Source: Pseudomonadota bacterium
GTDB lineage: Bacteria; Pseudomonadota; Alphaproteobacteria; Micropepsales; Micropepsaceae
Direction of reading: 5' to 3'
DNA length: 64,000 nt
Assembly (NCBI GenBank): GCA_021804785.1
Contig: JAJZGY010000002.1
Span: 1-64,000, forward strand
Part shown: one piece after another, positions 35,615 through 46,914 of the stretch
Position numbering within the stretch: the first letter of the stretch is position 1
Layout of the letters: the number at the start of each line of letters is the position of its first letter
Made by a program: the position numbers and the translations under genes
Notes under the pieces: generated by a model
Databases searched by the model: none
Told to the model about the DNA's origin: nothing
Seen by the model: only the letters and a program-made list of their open reading frames with translations

Positions 35615-36826
35615 ATGGACAAGATCAAAGTTGCCAATCCGGTCGTCGAACTCGACGGCGACGAGATGACCCGCATTATCTGGGAGCTGATCAAGACCAA
35701 ACTGATCCTGCCCTACCTCGATGTCCCGCTTGAATATTATGATCTCTCGGTCGAGCATCGCGACGCCACCGATGATCAGGTCACCGTCGATGCTGCCAAT
35801 GCCATCAAGAAGCACGGTGTGGGCGTCAAGTGTGCCACCATCACCCCGGACGAAGCGCGGGTGGAGGAATTCAAGCTGAAGAAGATGTGGAAGTCCCCCA
35901 ATGGCACAATCCGCAACATCCTGGGCGGGGTGATCTTCCGCGAACCCATCATCTGTCGCAACGTGCCGCGCCTCGTCCCCGGCTGGACCCAGCCGATCGT
36001 GATTGGTCGCCACGCCTTTGGCGATCAATACCGCGCCACGGATTTCAGATTCCCGAGCAAGGGCAAGCTGTCGATCAAATTCGTCGGCGAGAACGGCACC
36101 GTTATCGAACATGATGTGTTCGATGCCCCGGGCGCGGGTGTCGCCATGGCCATGTACAATCTCGATGAATCAATCAAGGATTTCGCCCGCGCCTCGATGA
36201 ATTACGCGCTGATACGCAAATATCCGCTCTATCTTTCGACCAAGAATACCATCCTGAAGGCCTATGATGGCCGCTTTAAGGATATCTTCCAGCAGGTTTT
36301 TGACAGTGAGTTTGCCGAGAGCTTCAAGAAGGCCGACCTCACCTATGAACACCGGCTCATCGACGACATGGTCGCATCTGCCCTGAAGTGGAGCGGGGGT
36401 TATGTCTGGGCGTGCAAGAACTATGATGGCGATGTGCAGTCCGACACGGTGGCACAGGGCTTCGGCAGCCTGGGCCTGATGACCAGCGTGCTGATGACCC
36501 CGGATGGCCAGACCGTGGAGGCCGAGGCTGCACACGGCACGGTGACGCGTCACTACCGACAGCACCAAAAGGGACAGGCGACATCGACCAACTCGATTGC
36601 CTCGATTTTTGCCTGGACACGTGGTCTTTCCCACCGCGCCAAGCTTGATGGCAATGAGCGTCTCGCAAACTTTGCCCAGACCCTCGAGAAGGTGTCGGTA
36701 GACACCGTGGAAGCGGGCTTCATGACCAAGGATCTCGCGCTTCTGATCGGGCCGGAGCAGAAGTGGCTGACCACTGAGGGCTTCCTCGACAAGCTTGGTG
36801 AGAATCTGCGCGCCGCATTGGCCTGA
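35615..36826 (+). CDS. icd: NADP-dependent isocitrate dehydrogenase
   Basis: This TCA-cycle enzyme oxidises isocitrate to 2-oxoglutarate. The 403-residue sequence starts [20 protein letters not shown] and is the eukaryote-like dimeric class found in alphaproteobacteria. The motif [19 protein letters not shown] carries cofactor-binding residues. An ATG 18 bases upstream (35597) has a stronger GGAGG; the chosen ATG matches the canonical family start. The gene is followed by a strong terminator. Confidence 0.96.
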   Translation: MDKIKVANPVVELDGDEMTRIIWELIKTKLILPYLDVPLEYYDLSVEHRDATDDQVTVDAANAIKKHGVGVKCATITPDEARVEEFKLKKMWKSPNGTIRNILGGVIFREPIICRNVPRLVPGWTQPIVIGRHAFGDQYRATDFRFPSKGKLSIKFVGENGTVIEHDVFDAPGAGVAMAMYNLDESIKDFARASMNYALIRKYPLYLSTKNTILKAYDGRFKDIFQQVFDSEFAESFKKADLTYEHRLIDDMVASALKWSGGYVWACKNYDGDVQSDTVAQGFGSLGLMTSVLMTPDGQTVEAEAAHGTVTRHYRQHQKGQATSTNSIASIFAWTRGLSHRAKLDGNERLANFAQTLEKVSVDTVEAGFMTKDLALLIGPEQKWLTTEGFLDKLGENLRAALA

Positions 36827-36849
36827 GCAAACCGCCACCGCATGAGCGC

Positions 36850-36882
36850 GGCTGCGCCTTTTAGGCGCAGCCCGGGCCTTTT
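36850..36882 (+). terminator. Rho-independent terminator after icd
   Basis: GGCTGCGCCT and AGGCGCAGCC form a perfect ten-base-pair stem with a TTT loop, 24 bases after the icd stop, followed by CGGGCCTTTT. The T-run is short. It separates icd from convergent alaS. Confidence 0.75.
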
Positions 36883-36942
36883 GCCGCAGCATCTGGCCAT
36901 GCGCCAAGGCACAGAGTGCGGTTCAAGCTCACGCGGGCGTGA

Positions 36943-39618
36943 TCAGCCGCGCCAGCTTTGCGCGCGGGCGACAATGGCGGCGCGGATCGCCTCCACTGCT
37001 GCCTCAAGCTTGTCGACCTCCGGGCCGCCGCCCTGAGCCATGTCGGCGCGCCCACCTCCCCGGCCTCCCAGAGGCTCCGAGCCGATACGCACGAGCTCGC
37101 CCGCAGAAAAGCGGGCAGAGAGATCCGCAGAAACGCCAACAACCAGCGACACCTTGCCTTCGACTGTATTGGCAATCACGACAATGCCCGAACCAAGCTT
37201 GGCCTTGGCTTCATCGGCAACCGCTTTGAGATCCTTGGTGGGAAAATCACGCAGCGGACGATAGAGAAAGGCGACGTTGCCTATCGTCTCCTGACCCTCC
37301 GCCGCAGCGCCGGCATCGCCAGGGCCGGCCAGCGCCAGAGCCCGCCGGGCCTCAACCAGCTCCCGTTCCAGGCGCCGCCGCTCTTCGCTCAGTTGCTGGA
37401 GACGCACCGGCAGCTCGCCGGGAGCAGTTTTGAGCACGGCAGCTGCCTCCCGCGCCAGATCTGCACGAGCCGTCAGGTAGAGTCGGGCCGCTTCGCTGGT
37501 CATCGCTTCAATGCGGCGGACACCGGAAGCGACGGCAGTTTCGGCCAATATCGTGAACAGGCCGATGTCACCGAGGCGGCGCACATGGGTGCCACCACAG
37601 AGCTCCACCGAATAGGGCATGGGTCCGCCATTGTCCTCACCCATGCTCAGGACACGCACTTCATTGCCGTACTTTTCCCCGAAAAGCGCTTCGGCGCCGG
37701 CGGAGATCGCCTCCTCTGTGGGCATCAGGCGCGTGGACACGTCGCCGTTCTGCCGGATGACGGCATTAACCTGGCTTTCGACGCGCTCGAGTTCCACGCC
37801 GCTGAGAGCCTTGGGATGGCTGAAATCAAAGCGCAAACGGTCGGGTCCCACCATCGAGCCTTTCTGGGCCACGTGCGGGCCCAGAACACGTTTGAGGGCA
37901 GCGTGGAGCAGATGTGTAGCCGAGTGGTTGGCGCGCGTGGCACGACGGCGCTCGGCATCAATGCGCAGTTCAACCGCATCGCCGATCTTGAACTCCCCGC
38001 GTGATACGACCGCGACGTGAACATGCAGTGCACCAAGCTTCTTTTCCGTGTCGCGGATTTCGGCCTCAGCACCTTTGGCGGAGAACATAGCGCCCTCATC
38101 GCCGACCTGCCCGCCGGATTCAGCATAGAACGGGGTCTGGTTGGTCAGGATCCGTACCGTGTCGCCGGCTTTGGCCGCGTCCACCCGATGGCCATCGTGG
38201 ATCATAGCAAGGATGGTGCCTTCGGCCATGTCACTGTCATAGCCCAGAAACTCACTCGCCCCGAACTCCTCGCGCAGCTCGAACCAGATGCGGTCGTCGC
38301 TGGCTTCACCCGATCCCGCCCAGGCCCTGCGCGCTTCCGTGCGCTGCCGTTGCATGGCGGCCTCGAAGCCAGCGCGGTCCACGCCGATACCGCGCACACG
38401 CAAGGCATCCTCGGTCAGATCGAGCGGAAAGCCATAGGTGTCATAGAGCTTAAAGGCCGTTTCACCTGCCAGCTCCTCTCCGCTGGACAATTGCTCGCTG
38501 GCCTCGTCAAGCAATTTCAGGCCACGCGCCAGCGTCTCACGAAAACGCAGCTCCTCAATACGCAAGGTTTCCGAAATCAACGCCTCGGCGCGTTTGAGTT
38601 CCGGGTAGGCCTGCCCCATTTCGGCAAGCAAGACCGGTACCAGCCGGTACAGCAACGGCTCCTTGGCGCCCAGAAGGTGGGCGTGCCGCATGGCACGACG
38701 CATGATCCGACGCAGCACATAGCCACGCCCCTCATTGGAGGGAAGCACGCCATCGGCAATCAGAAATGACGTAGAGCGAAGATGATCGGAAATCACCCGA
38801 TGACTGGCAGCATGAGCCCCGGTTGCGCCTTGTCCGCTCAGTTCAGCCGAGGCCTGGATGAGATGGCGGAACAGATCGGTGTCGTAATTGTCGTGCACGC
38901 CCTGAAGAACCGCAGCGATCCGTTCAAGTCCCATACCGGTATCGATCGAGGGCCTGGGCAGGCGCAACCGCTCCGCCCCTGGCTGCTGATCGAACTGCAT
39001 GAACACAAGATTCCAAATCTCGACGAAACGGTCACCATCGGCGTCGGGCGAACCGGGCGGTCCACCAGCGATATGGTCTCCATGGTCGTAGAAAATCTCG
39101 GAGCAAGGGCCACACGGACCGCTGTCGCCCATGGACCAGAAATTGTCGCTGGTAGCAATCCGGATGATCCGCGAATCGCTGAAACCCGCTACCTTCTTCC
39201 AGATCTGCGCAGCATCCTCATCTTCAGCGAAGACGGTCACTGTGAGCTTTTCGGCCGGTATGGCAAACTCACGGGTGAGTAATTGCCAGGCAAGTGCGAT
39301 CGCGTCGTCCTTGAAGTAGTCCCCGAACGAGAAATTGCCCAGCATCTCGAAAAAAGTGTGGTGCCGGGCGGTATAGCCGACATTATCAAGATCATTGTGC
39401 TTGCCACCGGCCCGCAGACATTTCTGCACGCTGGCTGCCCGGGAATATGCGCGCGTTTCCTGACCGGTGAACACGTTTTTGAACTGCACCATGCCGGCAT
39501 TGGTAAACAGCAGGCTGGGGTCGTTGCGCGGCACCAGGGGCGAGGAGGCGATAACCTCATGGCCATGCCGGTGGAAGAACTCGAGGAAGTTCGAGCGGAT
39601 GTCAGCGAGACTTTTCAT
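36943..39618 (-). CDS. alaS: Alanine--tRNA ligase
   Basis: AlaRS of 891 residues. The class II aminoacylation core starts at [14 protein letters not shown] and includes [10 protein letters not shown]. The editing domain has the zinc-type residues HSATH and CGGTH, and the C-terminal DHHA1 domain ends with [15 protein letters not shown]. The track start adds 16 residues; the ATG at 39618 gives the family start [11 protein letters not shown]. It lies downstream of recA on the same strand, a frequent pairing, but a strong terminator lies between them. Confidence 0.97.
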   Translation of the reverse strand: MKSLADIRSNFLEFFHRHGHEVIASSPLVPRNDPSLLFTNAGMVQFKNVFTGQETRAYSRAASVQKCLRAGGKHNDLDNVGYTARHHTFFEMLGNFSFGDYFKDDAIALAWQLLTREFAIPAEKLTVTVFAEDEDAAQIWKKVAGFSDSRIIRIATSDNFWSMGDSGPCGPCSEIFYDHGDHIAGGPPGSPDADGDRFVEIWNLVFMQFDQQPGAERLRLPRPSIDTGMGLERIAAVLQGVHDNYDTDLFRHLIQASAELSGQGATGAHAASHRVISDHLRSTSFLIADGVLPSNEGRGYVLRRIMRRAMRHAHLLGAKEPLLYRLVPVLLAEMGQAYPELKRAEALISETLRIEELRFRETLARGLKLLDEASEQLSSGEELAGETAFKLYDTYGFPLDLTEDALRVRGIGVDRAGFEAAMQRQRTEARRAWAGSGEASDDRIWFELREEFGASEFLGYDSDMAEGTILAMIHDGHRVDAAKAGDTVRILTNQTPFYAESGGQVGDEGAMFSAKGAEAEIRDTEKKLGALHVHVAVVSRGEFKIGDAVELRIDAERRRATRANHSATHLLHAALKRVLGPHVAQKGSMVGPDRLRFDFSHPKALSGVELERVESQVNAVIRQNGDVSTRLMPTEEAISAGAEALFGEKYGNEVRVLSMGEDNGGPMPYSVELCGGTHVRRLGDIGLFTILAETAVASGVRRIEAMTSEAARLYLTARADLAREAAAVLKTAPGELPVRLQQLSEERRRLERELVEARRALALAGPGDAGAAAEGQETIGNVAFLYRPLRDFPTKDLKAVADEAKAKLGSGIVVIANTVEGKVSLVVGVSADLSARFSAGELVRIGSEPLGGRGGGRADMAQGGGPEVDKLEAAVEAIRAAIVARAQSWRG

Positions 39619-39669
39619 ACCCCGTATGTAGCGGGGTCGCGGCTCGCTGTCACCACGGCCAAGCAAGCG

Positions 39670-39704
39670 AAAAGGAGGGGCGCCCCGAAGCGGAGCGCCC
39701 CTCC
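39670..39704 (-). terminator. Rho-independent terminator after recA
   Basis: GGAGGGGCGC and GCGCCCCTCC form a ten-base-pair stem around an 11-base loop. Read on the minus strand it ends in TTTTCGC, about 65 bases beyond the recA stop. It would limit read-through from recA into alaS. Confidence 0.85.
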
Positions 39705-39770
39705 CGGAGCCGTTCCCATGCCAACAGGAACGACAATTGATCGGACGCGCTTCGCCTCGGCCGAGCCGGC

Positions 39771-40847
<1,077 letters not shown>

Positions 40848-40912
40848 GCCACCGCTCCTTATTCCATAGCCCCGGGCAAATCCCAAGGGGCTGGCTGAGG
40901 CGGATCGTACAT

Positions 40913-40927
40913 GTTTTGTTCCTGTTC
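40913..40927. promoter_or_regulatory. Second, imperfect LexA-like site before recA
   Basis: GTTTTGTTCCTGTTC reads as GTTT-N7-GTTC, one base from the GTTC-N7-GTTC consensus. On the minus strand it lies in the spacer between a possible -35 TTGCGA (40926-40931) and -10 TACGAT (40904-40909), a position suited to repression. Both promoter boxes are imperfect. Confidence 0.42.
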
Positions 40928-40973
40928 GCAAGGATGGAAATAAGATATTGTTTTTACAGTATTATTTAAATAT

Positions 40974-40988
40974 GTTCAGGAAACGTTC
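40974..40988. promoter_or_regulatory. LexA-type operator GTTC-N7-GTTC before recA
   Basis: GTTCAGGAAACGTTC is a perfect alphaproteobacterial LexA consensus, 126 bases upstream of the recA ATG and about 140 before the divergent MFS gene. It lies at the edge of an AT-rich block that could hold the recA promoter. The rmuC site in this window differs at only two bases. Confidence 0.68.
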
Positions 40989-41128
40989 GCGGAACTCGTG
41001 GGCAGCTTCGCATTGCCGGCTCGCGGCGCTGGCGCCGCCAGGGAGAGAGGGGCAAGAGATATTCCGTACACGCTTGCTCTGAGCCCGCCTGCTTGGGCAA
41101 GGTAGCCTGTGCAAATCCGGATGCATTC

Positions 41129-42331
41129 ATGACCAACAAATCCGACAGGACCTTGCCACCGTGGCTCCTGGGCTGGGGAAATTTACCGCTCGCGATCAAC
41201 GGCTCGGTAGGCATCATTGCCGTTCCAGATCTGCTCGCCTCTGCACACACACCGGAAGTTCAGATCGCCACGGTGACCTCGCTTTATCTTGCCACAGCCT
41301 TTATCGGGATTCCGATCACTCCCATTTTGGACTGGCGCTATGCGCGCCGCAGCTATGCGATTGTCTTTACCATTTTGTGCGCGATCTTCACCTGCGCCAG
41401 CCTGCTCGCCGTTCGCAATGTCAGTCTGCTGACCATTTTTCTTTTCCTCAGCGGTCTTTCCAACGTGCTGGTCGTCAATTCGGTAGGAGGCTGGTTCGGC
41501 AATCTGCTGCCGACCGAGCAGAAAGATTCACTGGGAGCCTGGTTTACCATCGCCAATTTTAGCGGCGGCGGTGTGGCCGCGGCGTTTTCGATCTTCGCCA
41601 TGCGCCATTTGCCTGCGCCGTGGGGAGCCATCGCGACGGCCGCTCTCGTTCTGCTCGTACTGCCGCTTTACCTGAGTACACCTTGTCCGCGTGCGGATGG
41701 TAAACTGGCCAGCGAGAGCTTTCAGGCGTTCAGCACCGATGTGATCGCCATGTTCCGCCGCAAGGAGGTACAATGGATCCTCGCAATATTTCTGGCTCCT
41801 GCCGCCTCCTTCGCGCTCACCAACACGCTTTCGGGATTCGGTCACGACTTCCACACCTCCGACGAAATGGTAGGGCTCATCGGCGGTGCCGGCGTCGCCA
41901 TCGCCGGGGTTTGCGGCAGTCTCGTCGTACCGCAGATCGCCAAGCGTATGTCGCCCGTTACCATCTATCTTTTGGTCGGCCTGGTCGGCGCCACCTTCAC
42001 CGTCTCGCTCCTGCCCCAGGCGCACGATGCCATCACCTTCGGTATCGCCATCATGGGCGAAAACCTGTTTCAGGCCGCCGCCTTCTCAGCAGCCAATGCC
42101 ATCACGCTGCGTACCATCGGTCATGACAATCCGCTCGCGGCCACCCAGTATGGCGTGCTCCTGGGCGCGACGCAGATTCCACTGACGTATATGCAGGTCC
42201 TCGATGGCAATGCCTACCACGTCGTCGGCCTCGTCGGCACGCTGCTGACAGACGCCGGCGTCAGCGGCCTCGCCTGCTTGATCCTCGGTACACTCTATTG
42301 GCAATTCGGCCGCAAGATCGCGACGATCTGA
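41129..42331 (+). CDS. MFS transporter
   Basis: A 400-residue protein with about 12 hydrophobic segments. It starts TNKSDRTLPPWLLGWGNLP with a family-like helix ALATAFIGIP region, and a polar loop near the middle splits two six-helix halves as in major facilitator proteins. The substrate cannot be inferred. The track start is a TTG 12 codons earlier; the ATG at 41129 is preferred. It is divergent from recA and shares the region with the LexA-type sites. Confidence 0.83.
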   Translation: MTNKSDRTLPPWLLGWGNLPLAINGSVGIIAVPDLLASAHTPEVQIATVTSLYLATAFIGIPITPILDWRYARRSYAIVFTILCAIFTCASLLAVRNVSLLTIFLFLSGLSNVLVVNSVGGWFGNLLPTEQKDSLGAWFTIANFSGGGVAAAFSIFAMRHLPAPWGAIATAALVLLVLPLYLSTPCPRADGKLASESFQAFSTDVIAMFRRKEVQWILAIFLAPAASFALTNTLSGFGHDFHTSDEMVGLIGGAGVAIAGVCGSLVVPQIAKRMSPVTIYLLVGLVGATFTVSLLPQAHDAITFGIAIMGENLFQAAAFSAANAITLRTIGHDNPLAATQYGVLLGATQIPLTYMQVLDGNAYHVVGLVGTLLTDAGVSGLACLILGTLYWQFGRKIATI

Positions 42332-42363
42332 GATCTGTCCGACCAAGGCTCGTTCATGGCGGC

Positions 42364-45300
42364 TTACTGTACCGAAGGAATAGCGTCAAAACTCTTCTTG
42401 AAATCCTTCATAAAGCTCTCAAGAGTGTCGATCGAGGCAACCTTGGCTGCAACATCGCGAAAGGCCACGCCTTGCGTGGAAACATTCTGGGTAACAACAG
42501 CAAAGGACGCGGCATCGGGGCCTTGAGCCATCTGCTGGGCGAAATGGCTACGCAACCGCGACAGGCTCGCGGCATCACCCGCGAGCGAATAGGCGATCGC
42601 CGCCCGCATGACATAGCGACGCTGCACTTTGCTGAGCGCCCCTTTCGTTGACCATGCATCGCCGAGCAGCGCTTCAGCCTCCCGCCCGGCCAGGGGCCAG
42701 TTGCCGCTCTCCCAATATATGTCGGCCCGCAGACGCTGGGTATCTGCACCCTTCTCGACCGCGATCAGATCCAGCGCCTGCGTATATTGTTTGAGCGCGG
42801 CCAGAGCCCTGGCCTCCAGTAGCAGACGTGCATGGGCAACATCATCGGGCATCCCCGCGACCCGCGTGGCCCGCAACACCGCGAGCGCATGCCGGGCCTT
42901 GTGGTCCATCAGATAGACCATGGCCAGACGCCCGGCTACCTGTGCCTGAGCAACGCCATTGAGGCGCTTGTCGACCTGGTATTTGAGCAGCTTTTCCGCA
43001 GGCCCGAGAAGATCGATGTCAACAAGCCGGTTGGCCATGCGACGGATCATGGCATCACCGTCAGCGCCAATCGGCGTCAGGTCGATGTAGTCATAAAACA
43101 GACCCAACGCCTGGATGGGTGGCATCTTGTCGGCCTTGCCATGAAGGAAAAGCGCAATGAAGGCCTTGCGCATGTCGTCCTGGACATGGCGCGTGGATTC
43201 GTCATTGGGGAAACTCTCGACCGCAACCTGCAGCACGCCAAGGCCCTTGCGCCACTTCTTCTGCGCAAAATAGAGCGAGCCAAGCTTGCGTAGCGTCTGC
43301 AATTCAAGTGCGTCTCCACGCCAGCGATAACGCAAGCGCTCAAGACTGGCGATAGCCTGGCTCTGGCTTATGGCACCGGCCGCAAGAGCCGATAGGGCAT
43401 CATCATAGATCGCGTGCGCTGCAACCTTGGGATCCGGGCATTGCTTCAGCGCCGCAAGCAATGGTGCCGCGGCACGATAGCGGCCCTCTGCCACAGCTAT
43501 CCGTGCCTGCGCCAGTTCGGCTTCATAAGATAGTGGTGGCCTCAGGCCCTTGGGTATTCCGGCCAGCACTTTTTTGGCTACCCCCAGCGCCCGCGTGGCA
43601 ATGGCTGCATGGGCATAGGCGAGGCGTACGCGGGCCTGCCAGTTTGGCGGGTAACGCCCGATAACGCTCATCGCCAACATCAGGGCGTGGCGCGCCTCCG
43701 GCCAGCGTCGCAGCCCGGCATCGGCAAGGCCTCGCCAGATCGCGGCATGGGGATCATTCGCGAACGCTGTCGCAGAGAGGGCCGATCGTGCATCACGATA
43801 TCTTGCCATCATAACGTCGGCGGCGGCCTTGATGGTCTGAAGCTCCGGATCGTCCTGCAAAGTCGGATCCGAACTCTGCATTTGGGCAACCACCCCGAGC
43901 GCTTCGGCATCAAGCCGGTTGGCGACGTAGAATTGCGCTTCCTGGCGGCGCGCGCCATTGGCCTGCGCCGAGGGCAGGGCCGCGGCCGCATCGCGCAGGG
44001 CCCGCTCGGTCTCCAGCACGTCCAGATGCATGGGATGTGCCCAGGCAGCAAAATTGAGGTAGCTCGGCCCGTTGGTAATTTCGGCGAGTGTTGCAGGATT
44101 TGCTACCGCAGGAATTGCGCCAGCCGTCAGTCGCAGGCCGCCCGGCCGGCTGATGCGCACATGATCGCCAGAACTGCGGACGTCCAGACCTTCAGCATAG
44201 GGCGAAATGACGAGCCCGGAAGCGCTCGGCAGCGCCGCAAAATCAACATAGCGATCCGCATGCGTGAGCACCCGTCCGGGTGTCGCAGGAACGACGATGA
44301 GCGTGTCGCCCGCCACCGGATCGTTCAACTGAAGCGGCACCTGGGCGCCTGGCAATGCAACGCGCAACGCCGCAACATCAGGAGTATCAATATCGCGGGT
44401 AATCGTCAGGGGCCGGGCGACAGAGGTGCTGGCGAAGCTGGGTGCTATACGCACCACGTTTGCAGCTCCGTCGCTTGTGACACGAATCTGCTCAGCTTGG
44501 CGCAGTGCGATGCGTACCACGCCTACACCCGCCTGGCTCGAGACCGTAACAGCATTGGAAAATCCACCCAGGGCCTTCGTCAGGAATGACACCTGCAGTG
44601 GCTTTGCCGAACTCAGAACAATCCACGCGTTTCCTTCACGCATAAACGCCGCAATCGCCGTACCTGCTGGAAAGCTCAGCGTGGCCGAGCTGGCGTTCGC
44701 CGTAACCGGCAGAGACGAGCTCAATGTGGCTGCGTCTTTGGCGCGATGCGGCCGCGGAGTGGGCAGCGGCACAACAACCTTCCGCGCCGTCTTGCCATCG
44801 ATCGCTGCCACGGCATTCAGCACTGCCTGTCGCTGCGAGACAGCTTTCGCTGCACCATGCTTCGGATCTGACGTTAGCCAATGGATTTTACCCCTGGCCG
44901 CTGCACCCTTCACGCCCGGTGGATCATAGCTCTGGCTATCACTGCGCGGCGCCAGAATATCCAGCACCACATCATCTCCGCTGCGGAAGCTATGATAGCC
45001 GGATCCCGCCAGGGTGTTGAAGCTAATAACCGTTCCGGTGCTGTCGACGTGCCAGCCTGCGGCTTTGACCCAGGGCGGCGCCACGGTTTCCAGCGCCGTG
45101 AAGTCCGGACGCAACTTGGCGTCAAAGTGAAGGGTGATCCGCCCGGAACCGGGGAATATCGAATAGGTAATGGGCGACTTGAGGACGAAGAGCAGACGCG
45201 AGAAGTGAGCATAGGCACCCGCGCGGATCGGCAGGACCGGCAGCGTCGCGATATTCACCGGTTTGGGTGTCACCGGTGGCGGCGGCGGCAAATCTGGAGG

Positions 45301-45678
45301 GGTACCGGTATAGTTCGCCGGAACCAGGTCGACAGCGAAAAGGTCACCGGAGCTGGACTGATGCAGCCACACCGGGTTTATGAGTGCAAAGCGGAAGGTT
45401 TTGCCGCGGGGGCCAGCATGGGCATCGGAAATATAGCGCGGCAGCCTGCGCATGATCTCTTTGGCGGTGAAAGGCGGACGATGGGCAAATTGAAGCACAA
45501 AAACACTGTCTTCAACCTTCGCTTCGGGGTGCTCATTGCTGAAAATCAGCCGCCCATAGCCATTCGCGCTCGTGATCGTTAGGCCAGCGGCACAGGACGG
45601 GCCAGCAAGACCAAGAGCAAACGCGGCGATGGCAGTCCAGCGCCGCACCTGCCCCTCTCTGCCGCGCGTCAGCGTCAT
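42364..45678 (-). CDS. Large exported TPR-repeat protein of the flagellar operon
   Basis: A 1104-residue protein with a signal peptide (about residues 1-30, ending SCAAG). The N-terminal ~500 residues are beta-rich with a Pro-rich spacer (PPDLPPPPPV) and AMIN-like strands, followed by a long alpha-helical half with TPR-like repeats. It is probably periplasmic. It is the last gene after fliL, fliM, DUF6468 and motE-like genes, 22 bases behind the last. The family is unknown to me; a role in motor or peptidoglycan attachment is only an inference from context. The track start at 45843 lies inside the upstream gene; the ATG at 45678 gives the signal peptide. Confidence 0.72.
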   Translation of the reverse strand: MTLTRGREGQVRRWTAIAAFALGLAGPSCAAGLTITSANGYGRLIFSNEHPEAKVEDSVFVLQFAHRPPFTAKEIMRRLPRYISDAHAGPRGKTFRFALINPVWLHQSSSGDLFAVDLVPANYTGTPPDLPPPPPVTPKPVNIATLPVLPIRAGAYAHFSRLLFVLKSPITYSIFPGSGRITLHFDAKLRPDFTALETVAPPWVKAAGWHVDSTGTVISFNTLAGSGYHSFRSGDDVVLDILAPRSDSQSYDPPGVKGAAARGKIHWLTSDPKHGAAKAVSQRQAVLNAVAAIDGKTARKVVVPLPTPRPHRAKDAATLSSSLPVTANASSATLSFPAGTAIAAFMREGNAWIVLSSAKPLQVSFLTKALGGFSNAVTVSSQAGVGVVRIALRQAEQIRVTSDGAANVVRIAPSFASTSVARPLTITRDIDTPDVAALRVALPGAQVPLQLNDPVAGDTLIVVPATPGRVLTHADRYVDFAALPSASGLVISPYAEGLDVRSSGDHVRISRPGGLRLTAGAIPAVANPATLAEITNGPSYLNFAAWAHPMHLDVLETERALRDAAAALPSAQANGARRQEAQFYVANRLDAEALGVVAQMQSSDPTLQDDPELQTIKAAADVMMARYRDARSALSATAFANDPHAAIWRGLADAGLRRWPEARHALMLAMSVIGRYPPNWQARVRLAYAHAAIATRALGVAKKVLAGIPKGLRPPLSYEAELAQARIAVAEGRYRAAAPLLAALKQCPDPKVAAHAIYDDALSALAAGAISQSQAIASLERLRYRWRGDALELQTLRKLGSLYFAQKKWRKGLGVLQVAVESFPNDESTRHVQDDMRKAFIALFLHGKADKMPPIQALGLFYDYIDLTPIGADGDAMIRRMANRLVDIDLLGPAEKLLKYQVDKRLNGVAQAQVAGRLAMVYLMDHKARHALAVLRATRVAGMPDDVAHARLLLEARALAALKQYTQALDLIAVEKGADTQRLRADIYWESGNWPLAGREAEALLGDAWSTKGALSKVQRRYVMRAAIAYSLAGDAASLSRLRSHFAQQMAQGPDAASFAVVTQNVSTQGVAFRDVAAKVASIDTLESFMKDFKKSFDAIPSVQ

Positions 45679-45700
45679 CCCAGCCGGCCTCCGTACCACG

Positions 45701-46477
45701 CTAGTTCTGCGCTGCGGGCGGTGGCGATGCGGCCGCGCCGCTGGCCGCCGCCGCGCCAGCAGCAGCGACGGTGTTCGGTGACGGTGCAGCCTGCTTCGCG
45801 GCCGTGGTGGATGTGGCGGCAGCATGCGACGGTGTTGCCACATTTGCCTGCGGTGCCTGCGCGGCAGCTGCCGTTGCAGCGCCCTGCGGCAGCCGCAGCC
45901 GCTCGGCCAATGCCACCGTCAGCGCCTGCGCGTTCTGCGGCGACATGGCAGAAAGAATGGGAGCCAGAGCGTCCGGCTGCATGCCGGAAGCCACTTCCAG
46001 AAGCACATGTTGATCGAGGGAATCGAAGATACGTCCGGCGTTGCGCGGTTTCATGGCCGAATAGACCTTGATCAGAGTTGCGACCTGCTTGGCCTCGGCG
46101 GCGTCGCGCTGTCCAAGCAATGCCTGAATTTGCGCCTTGAGGCCTTTGAGATCAGCAATCTTGGCGTCTACACGCTTTTCTGCGGCGGTCAAAAGGTTGG
46201 CGCGCATATTCAGCGCCTGCGCGTCGCGATCAAGGGCCCGCCGACGCTTTGCCAGGGAAGTCAGGACGTCGATTTCCGAGGCGCTATCAGTGTTCTCATC
46301 AAGCATTGCATCACTGGCACTCGCGCTCTTGCTGGAAGAAGGCGGCGCGGAGGTTGCCGTTGCCGGCGCCCCGGCACGAGCCTGTGCAATCAGGTTTGCT
46401 CCTTTGAGGGCGATCAGCGTCCCGCACATAAATATGACCACAGGTAACAGGCGAAGCTGCCTGAAGAGCTGGCTCAC
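45701..46477 (-). CDS. MotE/MgtE-N-like flagellar protein
   Basis: A 258-residue protein with an N-terminal membrane helix, a coiled coil (about residues 60-120) and an MgtE-N-like helical domain (VYSAMKPRNAGRIFDSLDQ). These are the features of MotE, the periplasmic chaperone of MotC in rhizobia. The tail from about 200 is Ala-rich and low in complexity. It overlaps the DUF6468 gene by four bases and sits in the fliL-fliM operon. Confidence 0.78.
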   Translation of the reverse strand: MSQLFRQLRLLPVVIFMCGTLIALKGANLIAQARAGAPATATSAPPSSSKSASASDAMLDENTDSASEIDVLTSLAKRRRALDRDAQALNMRANLLTAAEKRVDAKIADLKGLKAQIQALLGQRDAAEAKQVATLIKVYSAMKPRNAGRIFDSLDQHVLLEVASGMQPDALAPILSAMSPQNAQALTVALAERLRLPQGAATAAAAQAPQANVATPSHAAATSTTAAKQAAPSPNTVAAAGAAAASGAAASPPPAAQN

Positions 46478-46905
46478 CGCACACCCCCCACGGCCTGTTC
46501 AAGCGGCAGCTTGGTACGCAAGACGCGTGGACCTATACCAGCCAAGCGCTCGGCTGCCGCCGGCAGAACCGGCGGCTTTGAACCACCTTGCGTCTCAACG
46601 CTGCGCTCGATGCGTGCGGCAATGCGATCACCGCTTGTGGTGAGTACAGAGAGCTCATCAATCGCAGCACGGGCTTTCGTGACCTTTTCATCGAGTTCCT
46701 CGATCGCACCAGAAGCCGCTGACTTCAGCAGCCGCATCGAGGTACCCGCCGCACCGATAGCGCCATTAAGTTCGGCAATCACGACCTTGAGTCCGTCCTG
46801 GCCCTTGCGCATCGCGCTGAGTTTGCGCTCCAGGACAAGACAGAAGCCAAGCGTGGCCACGAGCAGGATGCACAGTAATATTTCAATATAGAGCGAGATC
46901 GACAT
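46474..46905 (-). CDS. DUF6468-type protein of the flagellar operon
   Basis: A 143-residue protein with one N-terminal membrane helix (about residues 5-25), a helical middle part and a basic tail. It is located between fliM and the motE-like gene, the place of DUF6468 proteins in alphaproteobacteria. Its function is unknown; a supporting role in motor assembly is an inference. Confidence 0.75.
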   Translation of the reverse strand: MSISLYIEILLCILLVATLGFCLVLERKLSAMRKGQDGLKVVIAELNGAIGAAGTSMRLLKSAASGAIEELDEKVTKARAAIDELSVLTTSGDRIAARIERSVETQGGSKPPVLPAAAERLAGIGPRVLRTKLPLEQAVGGVR

Positions 46906-46914
46906 GGTGGCTCC

